A DNA stretch of 64,000 nt from Planococcus salinus (GTDB lineage Bacteria; Bacillota; Bacilli; Bacillales_A; Planococcaceae). Both the position numbers and the translations under genes were made by a program. Position 1 is the first letter of the stretch; each line of letters begins with the position of its first letter. Positions 43,550-53,603 of the stretch are shown piece after piece. The notes beneath the pieces were generated by a model, which was not told the DNA's origin, ran no database searches, and worked only from the letters and a program-made list of their open reading frames with translations. The stretch is from the NCBI RefSeq assembly GCF_003719725.1, contig NZ_RIAX01000004.1:268192-332191 (forward strand), written 5' to 3'.

Positions 43550-44746
43550 CTATAGCGTGGAATTGTCCACCAGTTCCAATTCAAACTCCATCAATTCTCC
43601 ATTTCGATAGGCTTGAACGTTTAACGTATCACCGATTTCTTTTTCGTTGTACAGGTGCTGGCGCAATTCGATGATGTCGCTGACGGGCTGTCCGTCCATC
43701 TCGACAATGACATCGTAGCGTTCCATGCCGGCTTCTGCTGCTGCAGACCCTTCCACGACATCATTGACAACCACACCTTCCGTGACATCCTCCGGCAGAT
43801 TCAACGTCTCCAGACGGGCATTTCGCGGTACTTGAGCCAAGTCCAGAAGCGTAATTCCCATGGCAGGCCGAATCATCTCTCCTTCCTCTTCAAGCGACTC
43901 AATGATCGGCAGCGCTGAATTGATCGGAATGGAAAAACCGATGCCTTCCACTGCAGACGTCGCAATTTTCATCGAGTTGATCCCTACTACCTGGCCTGCC
44001 AGGTTAACGAGTGCTCCACCGCTGTTTCCGGGGTTAATCGCCGCATCTGTCTGCATCACTTCCGCCTGCCAGTCTTCCTGTCCATCTCCGTTCAAATCCA
44101 CCGGGATGGCACGGTCAGTTCCGGATACGACACCGGTTGTCACCGAACCGGAAAAATCGAGGCCGAGCGGGTTACCGATGGCAATAACAGTTTCGCCTTG
44201 TTTTAAAGCATCGGAATCACCGAATTCAGCGACAGTTTCAATCGTCGAACCATCCATCTCCAGTACCGCCAAGTCCGTCCAGATATCGCTGCCGACCAAA
44301 GTGGCTTCCACCTTCGATCCATCGTATAACGTCACTTCCAGTCCTTCGGCTCCTTCGATGACATGGTGATTGGTCACTACATACGCAGTCCCGCCTTCGT
44401 TCTTATAGATGACTCCCGAACCGGTTCCAACTGCCTGATTTTGTGATTGCGACCAAAAATCCGTGGAAGACTGCAGGTTTGAGACCCCGACGACTGCATC
44501 CGATGCGATTTCGACCGCTTCCGTAACATCAGTCGTGACATCAACGGAAACTGTCTCAGAAGAGCCGTTTGTCTGTTCTATGACGGTTTCCGACCCTGTA
44601 TCGTTTTCGGGCAGCAGTCCCGGCATCGAATAAAACAGCAACCACACGAGGAGCGCCCCGACCGCCACTCCAGCCAGCCCTGAAAAAAATACACCCGTCC
44701 GGTTCGGCCGCTGCCTGCCGTTCGGGGTTTGATTGTAATATCCCAT
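43550..44746 (-). CDS. htrA: HtrA/DegP-like membrane serine protease with PDZ domain
   Basis: A 398-residue protease anchored by one N-terminal helix (VFFSGLAGVAVGALLVWLLFYS), protease outside. The catalytic triad is visible: His in VVTNHHVIEG, Asp in WTDLAVLEM, Ser in AINPGNSGGALVN. A PDZ domain follows (about 300-390; VVVNDVVEGSAAAEAGMERYDVIVEMDGQPV). It degrades misfolded exported proteins. It lies downstream of walJ, as YycK/HtrC does in Bacillus, but a terminator at 44850-44870 separates them. AAAGG lies 9 nt before the ATG at 44746; the ATG three codons earlier is too close. Confidence 0.95.
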   Translation of the reverse strand: MGYYNQTPNGRQRPNRTGVFFSGLAGVAVGALLVWLLFYSMPGLLPENDTGSETVIEQTNGSSETVSVDVTTDVTEAVEIASDAVVGVSNLQSSTDFWSQSQNQAVGTGSGVIYKNEGGTAYVVTNHHVIEGAEGLEVTLYDGSKVEATLVGSDIWTDLAVLEMDGSTIETVAEFGDSDALKQGETVIAIGNPLGLDFSGSVTTGVVSGTDRAIPVDLNGDGQEDWQAEVMQTDAAINPGNSGGALVNLAGQVVGINSMKIATSAVEGIGFSIPINSALPIIESLEEEGEMIRPAMGITLLDLAQVPRNARLETLNLPEDVTEGVVVNDVVEGSAAAEAGMERYDVIVEMDGQPVSDIIELRQHLYNEKEIGDTLNVQAYRNGELMEFELELVDNSTL

Positions 44747-44849
44747 TAAGCCCATCCTTTCTTCTTCTTTCTTTTCTATATCCTAAGTTTAAGAATCCGA
44801 AACAAGCAATGCAAGCGGCAACTTCAAAAGGTTTTAGGCAATGAAAAAA

Positions 44850-44870
44850 CCGGAAGCAATGAGCTTCCGG
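44850..44870 (-). terminator. Terminator at the end of the wal operon
   Basis: CCGGAAGC (44850-44857) pairs with GCTTCCGG (44863-44870) around AATGA, followed by TTTTTTC in the minus direction. It lies 26 nt past the walJ stop. Confidence 0.88.
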
Positions 44871-44896
44871 CAAGTTTCCCCACTAATCATGCACGA

Positions 44897-45688
44897 CTAT
44901 ACGATAACCAGCTCGGTTGGTGTTTTGGCATCTGTATCGTATAAATCGACATATTCACCTACAATGATGCCTTTTGTTTTCAACGTCTGCTCGACGCTCA
45001 TGCGGGCCAGTTCTTTCATGTTATTGTCTTTGCTCAAATGCGATAAATAAATGCGTGTCGGTTTTTCAGCCATTACTTCGCTCATGGCCACCGCCGCATC
45101 TTCGTTGGAGACATGGCCGACATCGCTCAATATACGCCGTTTGACCGACCAGGGATAGCGTCCCATCTGCAGCATGCCGATGTCATGATTGCTTTCAAAC
45201 ACATAAGCGTCAGAGGCTTGGATTACCCCTTTCATCCGGTCACTGACATATCCCGTATCCGTAATGAGTGACAGCTTTCTGCCGTTCTCATGGAAAACAT
45301 AAAACATCGGATCAATCGCATCGTGCGACACCGCAAACGATTCGATATCCAATGAGCCAAAGCTTTTCACTGTGTCCATATCGAAATGGAAGCGCTGCTC
45401 TACTGGAATCGCCCCAACCAGTCCATCCATCGCATTCCACGTTTTTTCATTGGCATAGATCGGCACTTTGTGTTTACGTGCTACAATCCCCAGTCCCTTA
45501 ATATGATCACTGTGCTCATGTGTCACCAGGATGCCGTCCAAATTGCTCATCTTTTTCCCGATGGAGGCAAAAAGCTCTTCCATTTTTCGTCCACTCAGTC
45601 CCGCATCCACTAAAAATGAATGGCGGTCAGTTTCTATATAAATCGCGTTTCCGGTAGAACCGCTTGCTAATACACTAAAACGCATCAT
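44897..45688 (-). CDS. walJ: WalJ (YycJ) metallo-beta-lactamase-fold hydrolase
   Basis: A 263-residue MBL-fold protein. The metal site is [12 protein letters not shown] (HxHxDH), with further ligands in [21 protein letters not shown] and IYLSHLS. YycJ proteins are thought to have 5'-3' DNA exonuclease activity and a role in mismatch repair or coordination of division with replication. It is the last gene of the wal operon, 9 nt after walI. AAGGAG precedes two adjacent ATGs; either may be the start. Confidence 0.95.
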   Translation of the reverse strand: MMRFSVLASGSTGNAIYIETDRHSFLVDAGLSGRKMEELFASIGKKMSNLDGILVTHEHSDHIKGLGIVARKHKVPIYANEKTWNAMDGLVGAIPVEQRFHFDMDTVKSFGSLDIESFAVSHDAIDPMFYVFHENGRKLSLITDTGYVSDRMKGVIQASDAYVFESNHDIGMLQMGRYPWSVKRRILSDVGHVSNEDAAVAMSEVMAEKPTRIYLSHLSKDNNMKELARMSVEQTLKTKGIIVGEYVDLYDTDAKTPTELVIV

Positions 45689-45697
45689 GAAATCTCC

Positions 45698-46513
45698 TTA
45701 CTGTTCTTCGTCGTTATCTTCTTCATCTTTTTCCAGTTCCAGGACCCCGTCCTTGAAAGCATTGACGAAGTAGTTTTCAGAACTGCCGTCTTCCAATGTG
45801 ACTTTGACACGCCATGTCGGCAAAAACATTTGGGTTCCATCTGAAATCCGTACGTGTGCAGAGTATCCCAGCGTCACAAAATCGATTTCAGAATCTGACG
45901 GCAGCATGGTTCTCTGATACAGGGTCTGAAGCGCCTGCATTGGCGGAATCACATCTTTCAGCAGTTCTTGAGGGGTAATTTCCTCAAAAATGGTTTGCTC
46001 GTAATGAGTCACTTCCTCGTCCTCATTCCAGTGGAGCACCAATTTTCCACTATCACTATGATACAGTGTTTTATCGTTTATTTCCTGGAAAAAGATTGCT
46101 TCGTTCTTTTCTTCGTCGACATTCCACAAGACATATTCTTCGCCTTCATAGACATGTTCAGAGACAAACTCCTCCACCGGCTCTCCTTCTTCCACTTCAT
46201 TTAAAGCGAGGGGGGAGTTGAGTGTCACGGTCAATTTTGTATCGTCGGTAATCCGCACCTGAATGCCTTCGGTGGCAATATCTTTTGTCTCGAACACTTT
46301 GGCCGTTCCCAGAACATATGGTTCCTGGTCGACTTCTTCCGGCAGCTCGGGATAGGCAATCGTGTCAGCCTTCAGTTTTTCCTCAATCGTGGCATCTCCC
46401 AGAATTCCGACTTTTTCCGATTCCGTGTAGCGCTCAACGTACAGCAAGTACAGGAATATATTCAGAATGGAAAAGACAATAATAAAAATAGTTTTGGTTT
46501 TACTCCAATCCAA
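45698..46513 (-). CDS. walI: WalI (YycI), regulator of the WalK kinase
   Basis: A 271-residue bitopic membrane protein: DWSKTKTIFIIVFSILNIFLYLLYV is a single N-terminal helix and the rest is extracytoplasmic. With WalH it forms a complex with WalK in the membrane and restrains its kinase activity in B. subtilis. The extracellular part has the two-domain, YycH-like pattern and is unusually acidic (tail EKDEEDNDEEQ). The start is TTG at 46513, set by AGGAGG 8 nt upstream and overlapping walH by 14 nt, which suggests translational coupling. Confidence 0.93.
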   Translation of the reverse strand: MDWSKTKTIFIIVFSILNIFLYLLYVERYTESEKVGILGDATIEEKLKADTIAYPELPEEVDQEPYVLGTAKVFETKDIATEGIQVRITDDTKLTVTLNSPLALNEVEEGEPVEEFVSEHVYEGEEYVLWNVDEEKNEAIFFQEINDKTLYHSDSGKLVLHWNEDEEVTHYEQTIFEEITPQELLKDVIPPMQALQTLYQRTMLPSDSEIDFVTLGYSAHVRISDGTQMFLPTWRVKVTLEDGSSENYFVNAFKDGVLELEKDEEDNDEEQ

Positions 46514-47825
46514 GTTGACTGCCTCCTAACGTTTCACTCGTTAGCGGTTGCCACGTTCCACTTACTTTCACATACCACATCGGCTGAATCTGGATAAGCT
46601 GGTCTGCATCGTTCCGTGTCAGTTCATACGCCTGAATAATGTCTGTAACAGAAGACGGATCCAGATTTTCCAATCGGCTGATCCCCGACAATATCACTTC
46701 TCCGGATGCCAATTCAACTGTATTTGTCTCCACAGCTGATTCCAGTAAGTAATAAGGACGCCGGTAACTGAAAATCTGCTCCACGCCTGCATCAGCTCCC
46801 CATGTCAATTCCATTTTTGTTGCTGTAGTATCGCTGAATACCGGTTTATTGCTTACAAACAGCCGGTAGTCGATTTGCTGATTCAAGGCATTTACGCCAA
46901 AATACCGGTAATCGTTTGTCCAGCCTCCATGTTCGTTGACAAAGTTGACAGTGTCAAAAAGCAAGTCGGACGGAATGGCAGGGTCCGTAGTTTCCGCTCG
47001 CGGCTGGATATAAGTCAGCATTTTATCTTCATCATCCAGTCTCATGACGGCCGAATCATCTGTATACTCCTCATCCAGAATATCTCCTGTTGATTGAACA
47101 TTGGCGGGGTCATCAAAAAGGCCATTTCGGAAGCTTCTCGAAGCGATTTCTTCCATCAAATAAGAATAAGCCACTTCTTCCGTGCCATTTTCCGGTACGT
47201 AAATGGGTAACACGCCGATGGCATCATCTGTTATATAACTTTCATAATCCAATGCCTGCACAATTAAATCCTGGAATTCCTCCAGCTCTTCTGCCGCTAC
47301 AATTCCCTGATAAACGCCCCCTGAAGTGCTGTTGATGAAATAAGCCGTCAACGGGCTGCGCTCGTCGGTCCCGCGTTCAATGACCACACGGTCGAAAGAA
47401 GCTTCAGGGATGGTGTTTTCATCGATTTGCAAAATAACATCGAATACCGGAAAAGGGACTGTTCCCGGATAATACAAGACCGTCCGGTTGGGACCATGCA
47501 TGTACGATGACAGAACAGTGGGAGAAGCGCCTTCTTCCACTTGCGTGATATCACGGATTTGCCACTCTCCCATTAACGTGACGAGTGCATCGATTTTCTC
47601 TTGTTCCGTAGTGCCGGTCACCACATCAAAAGAATGATACAGAACTTTGATGGGTTTTATCACTTCTTCTGCCGATTTGCTTTCGCCTATCGAAACCTCG
47701 ACCGGTGTAGCCGATTCGAGTTCTTCAAAGGAAGGAGTGAAATTCCATATCGTAAAAGTCAGCGCAAGGCTGAGCAAGATAAGCAGGAATAAGATAATGG
47801 ATTTTATTTGTTCAATGTATTTCAT
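46500..47825 (-). CDS. walH: WalH (YycH), regulator of the WalK kinase
   Basis: A 441-residue bitopic membrane protein with one N-terminal helix (IKSIILFLLILLSLALTFTIWNF) and a large extracytoplasmic part. The YycH pattern is visible in the repeated strand blocks around residues 40-430, with VRYFGVNAL-type segment YRYFGVNALNQQIDYRLFVSNKPVF. It works with WalI to modulate WalK. The start ATG at 47825 overlaps the walK stop as ATGA, and GGAGGTG lies 9 nt upstream; the ATG two codons earlier is too near. Confidence 0.93.
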   Translation of the reverse strand: MKYIEQIKSIILFLLILLSLALTFTIWNFTPSFEELESATPVEVSIGESKSAEEVIKPIKVLYHSFDVVTGTTEQEKIDALVTLMGEWQIRDITQVEEGASPTVLSSYMHGPNRTVLYYPGTVPFPVFDVILQIDENTIPEASFDRVVIERGTDERSPLTAYFINSTSGGVYQGIVAAEELEEFQDLIVQALDYESYITDDAIGVLPIYVPENGTEEVAYSYLMEEIASRSFRNGLFDDPANVQSTGDILDEEYTDDSAVMRLDDEDKMLTYIQPRAETTDPAIPSDLLFDTVNFVNEHGGWTNDYRYFGVNALNQQIDYRLFVSNKPVFSDTTATKMELTWGADAGVEQIFSYRRPYYLLESAVETNTVELASGEVILSGISRLENLDPSSVTDIIQAYELTRNDADQLIQIQPMWYVKVSGTWQPLTSETLGGSQLGLE

Positions 47826-49648
47826 TCCCATTCACCTCCATCGTCCGCTTCAAAAGGCAGCGTGAAGAAAATGGTTGTTCCTTTTCCATACTTGCTTTCT
47901 GCCCAGATGACTCCGCCATGTGCCAGAATCATCTCTTTTGAAATCGCCAAACCTAAACCGGTTCCGCCCATGGCACGTGAACGTGCCCGGTCGACCCGGT
48001 AAAAGCGGTCGAAGATCTTTTCCACGTTTTCTTTCGGAATTCCCATCCCCTGGTCACTGATTTGCACCAAAAGAAAGCCTTCCTGGGCGTTTACTTTAAA
48101 CCTTACTTTTCCGCCTTCAGGCGAATATTTCAAAGCGTTGGAAATAATATTATCAATGACTTGAGTCAACTTATCGGGGTCAATTTCCACAAAATAAGAT
48201 TCTGAAGGAAGTTGCCGCTCGAAATGGACATCCTGGGATTTCGACATTTCAAAACGGTCAATAATCCGGTTAAAGAAAACATTGAACTCCACCATTTCCT
48301 TGTTCAGTTCTGTATCGCTGGAATCCATTTTCGATAACTTCAGTAAATCATTGACGAGACGGATCATCCGTTCCGTTTCTGTCTGCGTAACATTCAAAAA
48401 GTTCGGCGCGATTTCCGGATCCTGCCACGCCCCGTCCGCGAGCGCCTCCAGGTAGCTGCGCATGGTTGTCAATGGCGTTCGCAACTCATGAGAGACGTTT
48501 GCCACGAATTCGCGCCGCTCCGTGTCGATTTTTTCCTGTTCGGTATTGTCATGCAGTACCGCAATCAAGCCGTTGACAAATCCCGTCTCTTTCTGAATGA
48601 CAGAGAAATTGGTCCGCAGCAGCGTTGTCTGATCATAATTGCTGAGATCCAGCGTGATGGCTTCTTTCATGTGAATTAAATCTTCAAATGTATAGTCATT
48701 GTCCAGTCCGAGCACTGCTGTAACAGGCCGGTTAATCACTGTTTCACGTGAAACATTCAACAATTGAAGAGCCGGATCGTTGATGAGGATAACCCGCCCT
48801 CTTCGATCAGTGGACAACACACCATCTGTCATATTAGACAACACCGAATCGAGCTTTCGGCGCTCGCTTTCAGTAGTCTGCTGGGATTCCTGCAATCGAT
48901 TGGTCAAATGATTAAAGGACCTCGCCAATTGGCCGATTTCATCATCACTGTAGACGCGGACTTTTCTGGAGAAATTCCCTTTCGCCATTGCCTGTGCCTG
49001 TCTGCGCATATCAGCAATCGGTTTGGAGATGGTCTGGGCAACCAATACCCCCAGGATGGCTGTGATTGCCAAAGATAACGCCGTACCGCCTGCTAGAATG
49101 GAGTTGATGTCATCCATTTGGTTGTAGACATTTTCTACGTCTGATTCCACGTAAAGAGTGCCAAGAACATCTCCGCCGACTGCCATAATCGGCTGCGTAG
49201 CCACCCAGACACGGTCCCGTTGCTGAGGATCGACTTTTGTTTGATCCAACGGCGCTTCCCCAGCGATCGTCTGCCTTACCAGTTCTTCCGTCGAGCGCTG
49301 GCCAACCAATGACTGATTGTCGATCAACGACGATCCGAGAATCCGATAACGGGAATCGATTACACGGATTTCATTGATATCGTCAGACTGGAAACTGGAT
49401 AACACAGAACGCAGGCTTTGCTGTAACGATAAATCTTCTTCCGTCCGGTCTCTTGTCATTTCTTCACGTACACTGAACTCCACAATTTGCATCCGGTCTT
49501 CCACGGAATTCTCGAAGTTCCGGATGAGCGTTTCTTCCAGCTGTTGGGCAAAATACAGGCCGATAATCTGCATGGCCAATAAAATCAATAATATATAAAT
49601 CAAAACAAATTTCACATGAATCGATTTGAAAAATGTAACTTTACGCAT
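47822..49648 (-). CDS. walK: WalK (YycG) essential sensor histidine kinase
   Basis: A 608-residue membrane kinase that controls cell-wall turnover genes through WalR. Two membrane helices (about 10-30 and 180-205) flank an extracytoplasmic PAS-like sensor. HAMP, PAS (VILINDPALQLLNVSRETV) and HisKA (FVANVSHELRTPLTTMRSYL, phospho-His in SHELRTP) follow, then HATPase (DNIISNALKYSPEGG, ISDQGMGIP, GTGLGLAISKEM). All catalytic motifs are intact. A perfect parS site is embedded in the PAS-encoding part (48740-48755). Gap to walR is 5 nt. AGGAG precedes the ATG. Confidence 0.98.
   Translation of the reverse strand: MRKVTFFKSIHVKFVLIYILLILLAMQIIGLYFAQQLEETLIRNFENSVEDRMQIVEFSVREEMTRDRTEEDLSLQQSLRSVLSSFQSDDINEIRVIDSRYRILGSSLIDNQSLVGQRSTEELVRQTIAGEAPLDQTKVDPQQRDRVWVATQPIMAVGGDVLGTLYVESDVENVYNQMDDINSILAGGTALSLAITAILGVLVAQTISKPIADMRRQAQAMAKGNFSRKVRVYSDDEIGQLARSFNHLTNRLQESQQTTESERRKLDSVLSNMTDGVLSTDRRGRVILINDPALQLLNVSRETVINRPVTAVLGLDNDYTFEDLIHMKEAITLDLSNYDQTTLLRTNFSVIQKETGFVNGLIAVLHDNTEQEKIDTERREFVANVSHELRTPLTTMRSYLEALADGAWQDPEIAPNFLNVTQTETERMIRLVNDLLKLSKMDSSDTELNKEMVEFNVFFNRIIDRFEMSKSQDVHFERQLPSESYFVEIDPDKLTQVIDNIISNALKYSPEGGKVRFKVNAQEGFLLVQISDQGMGIPKENVEKIFDRFYRVDRARSRAMGGTGLGLAISKEMILAHGGVIWAESKYGKGTTIFFTLPFEADDGGEWE
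48740..48755. other. parS centromere site inside walK
   Basis: TGTTTCACGTGAAACA, the perfectly palindromic form of the 16-bp parS consensus. It is read in frame as part of the WalK residues Asn-Val-Ser-Arg-Glu-Thr-Val in the PAS domain. It is the second parS site in the window, 12.1 kb from the first. Confidence 0.93.
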
Positions 49649-49653
49649 TCAAC

Positions 49654-50361
49654 CTACTCCTGTTCAGGGTTCCGCAGATAATACCCCACGCCGCGGCGCG
49701 TGACAATCCATGCCGGATGACTTGGGTTGTCTTCAATTTTTTCACGCAAACGTCGGATGGTCACATCGACTGTGCGCACATCCCCGAAATAATCGTATCC
49801 CCAAACAGTTTGAAGCAAATGTTCCCGTGTCATCACCTGGCCGATGTGCTTCCCAAGATAATGAAGCAACTCAAACTCCCGGTGAGTCAATTCAATGGTT
49901 TCATCCCGCTTCAACACCAGATAGGCATCAGGCTGAATCGTCAGCGAACCCACCTGTATATCGTTTGAACTGGTTCCTTCTTCTTCTGCAGGGGCGACAT
50001 TCTGACGACGCAGATTCGCTTTTACACGGGCAATCAATTCACGTGTCGAAAAAGGCTTCGTCACATAATCATCCGCCCCGAGCTCGAGCCCCAGCACTTT
50101 ATCAATTTCGGAGTCTTTCGCCGTTAGCATGATGATTGGAAAATCGAATTTTTTCCGCACTTCCCGACACACTTCCATGCCGTCACGGTTGGGCAGCATG
50201 ATGTCCAAAAGCATCAAATCAGGCTGGATTTCTCCCGCAATTTTAATCGCTTCATCTCCATCGTATGCACATACCACATTAAAGCCCTCTTTTTTCAAGT
50301 TAAACTGCAAAATATCCGCAATCGGCTTTTCGTCATCTACAACCAGAATTGTTTTACTCAT
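49654..50361 (-). CDS. walR: WalR (YycF) essential response regulator
   Basis: A 235-residue OmpR-family regulator. The receiver domain has VVDDEKPI, the phospho-acceptor in [22 protein letters not shown] and DYVTKPFS. The winged-helix DNA-binding domain (about 130-232) has [59 protein letters not shown]. It activates autolysin genes and represses wall-hydrolase inhibitors in Bacilli and staphylococci. It is the first gene of walR-K-H-I-J. AAGGAG lies 10 nt before the ATG. Confidence 0.98.
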   Translation of the reverse strand: MSKTILVVDDEKPIADILQFNLKKEGFNVVCAYDGDEAIKIAGEIQPDLMLLDIMLPNRDGMEVCREVRKKFDFPIIMLTAKDSEIDKVLGLELGADDYVTKPFSTRELIARVKANLRRQNVAPAEEEGTSSNDIQVGSLTIQPDAYLVLKRDETIELTHREFELLHYLGKHIGQVMTREHLLQTVWGYDYFGDVRTVDVTIRRLREKIEDNPSHPAWIVTRRGVGYYLRNPEQE

Positions 50362-50525
50362 TATTTTTTCGCTCCTTCATTTTCCAGCTTACTCACCCAT
50401 CACACAGCCGTTTCGCATTTTTTTCTTCCTTTACTTTATCACTGTTTGTATGGTTTCGCATCTCTTACTCTTTTGCGGCTGTTCCAGGGAAACAAAGCTG
50501 GCTGACTTTCCGAACTATCGAAAAA

Positions 50526-50550
50526 GACCGGTCAGAATCACTGACCGGTC
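50526..50550 (-). terminator. Terminator of the M23 peptidase gene
   Basis: GACCGGTCAG pairs perfectly with CTGACCGGTC around AATCA, followed by TTTTTC in the minus direction. It lies just upstream of the walR promoter region and insulates it. Confidence 0.9.
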
Positions 50551-50563
50551 GTTACTCACTGTT

Positions 50564-51862
50564 TTATTTTATATAATTCAACGGATTTTTTGTCTGGCCA
50601 TTCAATGATATTTCGAAATGCAGGTGAAGCCCTGTAGAGCGTCCTGTGTTGCCCATGTTGCCCAACTTGGTTCCTTTGGGAACGACATCCCCTTTTTTCA
50701 CATCGATGGACGACAAATGCGCATAAATCGTCTCGTAGCCGTTCCGGTGATCCACAATCACCCGGTTGCCAAATGTGCCGGCTGCTCCAGCTGCTTTTAC
50801 GACACCGTGATCGGCTGACAGAATATCCAGGCTGTCCGGCTGTGCAATGTCGATGCCGTTATGCAATCTTCCCCAACGTTGGCCTCTTTCGCTTGAAACG
50901 TATCCGCCATCTGCCGGCCAGGCGAATTTCCCCGTTCCTTTTGAAGGCGGTTCTCCAGTTCCGTTCAAAACAATCTTATTCACAGGTTCGGCACTGACCA
51001 CTTCGTCTGATACTACACGTCCAACGCGCTCTCCACTTTCTTCGCGTATTTCATACGTCAGTTTTTTTGTGCCGTCTTTGCCGTCTTCGGCTATTTCTGT
51101 TTGGCCGACATACAGCTTGTCATCGTCTTTTTGTTCCGTCTTATATGCAATGCGTTCTTCCACTGCTTCTTCTTTTTTCACTTGCACCGTAACACTGAAA
51201 TCTTCCACAAGTGTTTTCACTGCTTGTTCCACATCCATAATTTTCTCAGGATGAATTTCTGTTGTGTAGCCGTTGACTTTTTGAGCAATGGAAACATCCA
51301 GAATTCGGGTTTTACCAGCTTCCAGCTTGGGTAAAGACTCTTTGGAATGCTTTCTTTCTTCCAGTTCATCCAGATCTTCTTCTGTTACATGCTGCAATTT
51401 CAGTTGGCGGACCGTTTCGTCATATGCTTCCAGGTCTTCCAGATAAACAGCTTCATCGCCGTCAACTGCCAAAGCGAAGGATGTCGCTTCTACCGCCAAT
51501 TCTTCATTTAATTGGTCCAGCACTTCTTCTTCCGCTTGCACCGAAGGATCGAAAACTTGTTCAGGCAAAATTTCCAGGGCATCGCTTGCCTGTAAGCTCA
51601 GTCCTTCAAACTCCTCACTCATTGCCGTCACTTTTTCTTCGACCAGGCGCTCGACTGGTTCAACTTCTTCTACAGCGCCGACATAATCGTCGTCATTATA
51701 TATATGGTAAATGGTTTCGAGGCCATCTTCGTCTGTATTCTGGGCGGAAATTGTATTAGCTGCAAAACTTGTCAGCAACAAAGCCACCACTGCTGATATT
51801 TTCAATAAATACGAGCTGCCAAATTGCATACTCTGAATCCGTGTCTTTTTCATGCGCGTCAT
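50564..51862 (-). CDS. Exported M23-family metallopeptidase with G5 domain
   Basis: A 432-residue exported protein. An N-terminal helix (LLKISAVVALLLTSFAANTISA) is a signal peptide or anchor. Residues ~50-240 are acidic and helical. A G5 domain lies at about 240-310 (YKTEQKDDDKLYVGQ, ending EPVNKIVLNGT). The M23 peptidase domain ends the protein with the zinc ligands in HNGIDIA and HLHFEIS; GNMGNTGRSTGLHLHF is typical. It should cut peptide cross-bridges of peptidoglycan. It lies directly upstream of walR and has a WalR-box-like sequence in its promoter region, so it may be a WalR target. The first ATG has AAGGAG at 5 nt. Confidence 0.92.
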   Translation of the reverse strand: MTRMKKTRIQSMQFGSSYLLKISAVVALLLTSFAANTISAQNTDEDGLETIYHIYNDDDYVGAVEEVEPVERLVEEKVTAMSEEFEGLSLQASDALEILPEQVFDPSVQAEEEVLDQLNEELAVEATSFALAVDGDEAVYLEDLEAYDETVRQLKLQHVTEEDLDELEERKHSKESLPKLEAGKTRILDVSIAQKVNGYTTEIHPEKIMDVEQAVKTLVEDFSVTVQVKKEEAVEERIAYKTEQKDDDKLYVGQTEIAEDGKDGTKKLTYEIREESGERVGRVVSDEVVSAEPVNKIVLNGTGEPPSKGTGKFAWPADGGYVSSERGQRWGRLHNGIDIAQPDSLDILSADHGVVKAAGAAGTFGNRVIVDHRNGYETIYAHLSSIDVKKGDVVPKGTKLGNMGNTGRSTGLHLHFEISLNGQTKNPLNYIK

Positions 51863-52162
51863 TTAAACTCCTTCCATGTCTTCCTGATCGTCTTTTTCTA
51901 TAAACCTCCCCCACTTTATCATAAATCTTATTTTGAAATAGCGCTTTCTGCTCAATTGTAAACAAACTGTAGTAATCCTTCCGTTATCTTCTAGATATTG
52001 TTTAAGCTTTCCTTATTTTTAATATAAAATATCAATAAAATTACAGTTTTATAAGAAAAAAATGAGAAAACTTTCTGATTTCTCGGTCTTTTAGAGGGCT
52101 TTTTAATAATCTCGCCAATGAAACAGTCAAACCTTTTCTTTCAAACACTTTTTTAACATAAT
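51863..52162. other. Promoter region of the M23 gene
   Basis: About 300 nt, very A/T-rich from 52010 to 52150. It contains the WalR-box-like sequence at 51957-51973. No ORF or RNA was recognised. Confidence 0.5.
51957..51973 (+). promoter_or_regulatory. WalR-box-like direct repeat upstream of the M23 gene
   Basis: TGTAAA-N5-TGTAGT compared with the WalR consensus TGTWAH-N5-TGTWAH: correct spacing, one mismatch in the second half. It lies about 95 bp upstream of the gene, in the opposite orientation. Confidence 0.35.
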
Positions 52163-52210
52163 AAAAAGCTGCCCAACGAGTCAACTTGCAAACTCACTGG
52201 GCAGCTTTTT
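52163..52210 (-). terminator. Terminator of purA
   Basis: AAAAAGCTGCCCA (52163-52175) pairs perfectly with TGGGCAGCTTTTT (52198-52210), with T-rich sequence following in the minus direction. Confidence 0.9.
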
Positions 52211-52228
52211 AATGATGGTTATTCTCTT

Positions 52229-53515
52229 TTATCTCCATACACTCGTGACGATATTCGTTTGGTTGCGGTCCGGACCTACAGAGAAAATGGAAATCTGAAC
52301 ACCGGTCAATTGAGCGATGCGCTCTAAATAATGACGGGCATTTTCCGGCAGTTCATCCAATGACTTGCATCCTGTTACATCTTCCGACCAGCCCGGCAAT
52401 TCTTCATAGACCGGTTCGCAATCCGCCAGCATGCGCAAATTAGCCGGATATTCAGTGATCAACTCGCCCTGGTAACGGTAAGCCGTACAGATTTTCACGG
52501 TATCAAGTCCCGTCAGGACATCGATGGAGTTGACCGTCAAATCCGTCAGCCCGCTGACACGTCTCGCATGACGAACTACGACGCTGTCAAACCAGCCGAT
52601 ACGGCGCGGACGGCCTGTCGTGGTACCGAATTCTTTACCGACTGTGCGGATTTGATCTCCCACTTCGTCGAACAATTCGGTTGGGAACGGACCATCACCG
52701 ACCCGTGATGTATAGGCCTTGCAGACACCAATAACATGGTTGATCGTCGTAGGTCCCACGCCTGCACCAATTGTCACTCCGCCAGCCACAGGGTTGGAAG
52801 ATGTTACAAAAGGATATGTTCCCTGGTCAATGTCGAGCATAACACCCTGAGCGCCTTCAAACAGCACACGACGTCCGCCATCCACGGCATCATTCAGCAC
52901 TTTTGAAGTATCCGTTACATATTTCGCGATTTCCTGCCCATATGTATAATACTCTTCCATAATTTCTTCTACTGTAAAACCTTCCGTTTCGTAAAATTTC
53001 TCGAACAAACGGTTTTTTTCGTTTAAATTCATGCGCAGCTTTTCTTCAAAGACGACGTGATCCAACAAATCCGCCATCCGGATTCCGACACGTGCCGCCT
53101 TATCCATGTAGGCAGGTCCGATGCCTTTTCCTGTTGTGCCGATTTTGTTCGCACCGCGGCGTGCTTCTTCCACTTCGTCCTGCTTGATATGGTACGGCAA
53201 AATAACATGAGCACGGTTGGAAATGCGCAGGTTTTCCGTTGTCACACCCCGGTCGTGAAGGCCTTTCAACTCATTCACCAGCGCTTTCGGGTCTACTACC
53301 ATGCCGTTGCCGATTACTGAAATCTTATCTTTATAAAAAATCCCCGAAGGAATCAAGTGCAATTTATATGTTTCACCGCCAAAAATGATTGTATGGCCGG
53401 CATTGTTTCCGCCCTGGTAACGCGCAATCACTTCTGCGTGCTCCGATAGAAAATCCGTAATTTTCCCTTTTCCTTCGTCTCCCCATTGCGTTCCTACTAC
53501 TACGACTGATGTCAT
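52229..53515 (-). CDS. purA: Adenylosuccinate synthetase
   Basis: A 428-residue enzyme that joins IMP and aspartate using GTP, the first committed step to AMP. Diagnostic blocks are [80 protein letters not shown] and [12 protein letters not shown]. The start at 53515 has GGAGGTG upstream; the open frame continues 12 codons further but lacks a site. It is monocistronic between the dnaB operon and the M23 gene. No purine riboswitch or convincing PurBox was seen. Confidence 0.98.
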   Translation of the reverse strand: MTSVVVVGTQWGDEGKGKITDFLSEHAEVIARYQGGNNAGHTIIFGGETYKLHLIPSGIFYKDKISVIGNGMVVDPKALVNELKGLHDRGVTTENLRISNRAHVILPYHIKQDEVEEARRGANKIGTTGKGIGPAYMDKAARVGIRMADLLDHVVFEEKLRMNLNEKNRLFEKFYETEGFTVEEIMEEYYTYGQEIAKYVTDTSKVLNDAVDGGRRVLFEGAQGVMLDIDQGTYPFVTSSNPVAGGVTIGAGVGPTTINHVIGVCKAYTSRVGDGPFPTELFDEVGDQIRTVGKEFGTTTGRPRRIGWFDSVVVRHARRVSGLTDLTVNSIDVLTGLDTVKICTAYRYQGELITEYPANLRMLADCEPVYEELPGWSEDVTGCKSLDELPENARHYLERIAQLTGVQISIFSVGPDRNQTNIVTSVWR

Positions 53516-53603
53516 CGTCCGCACCTCCGTTAGGCTTCCGCCCTGTCTCAAACAGTGTTAATTGTACCAATGAAAGCTTGCTAAGTCAATATGAAACAAA
53601 AGA

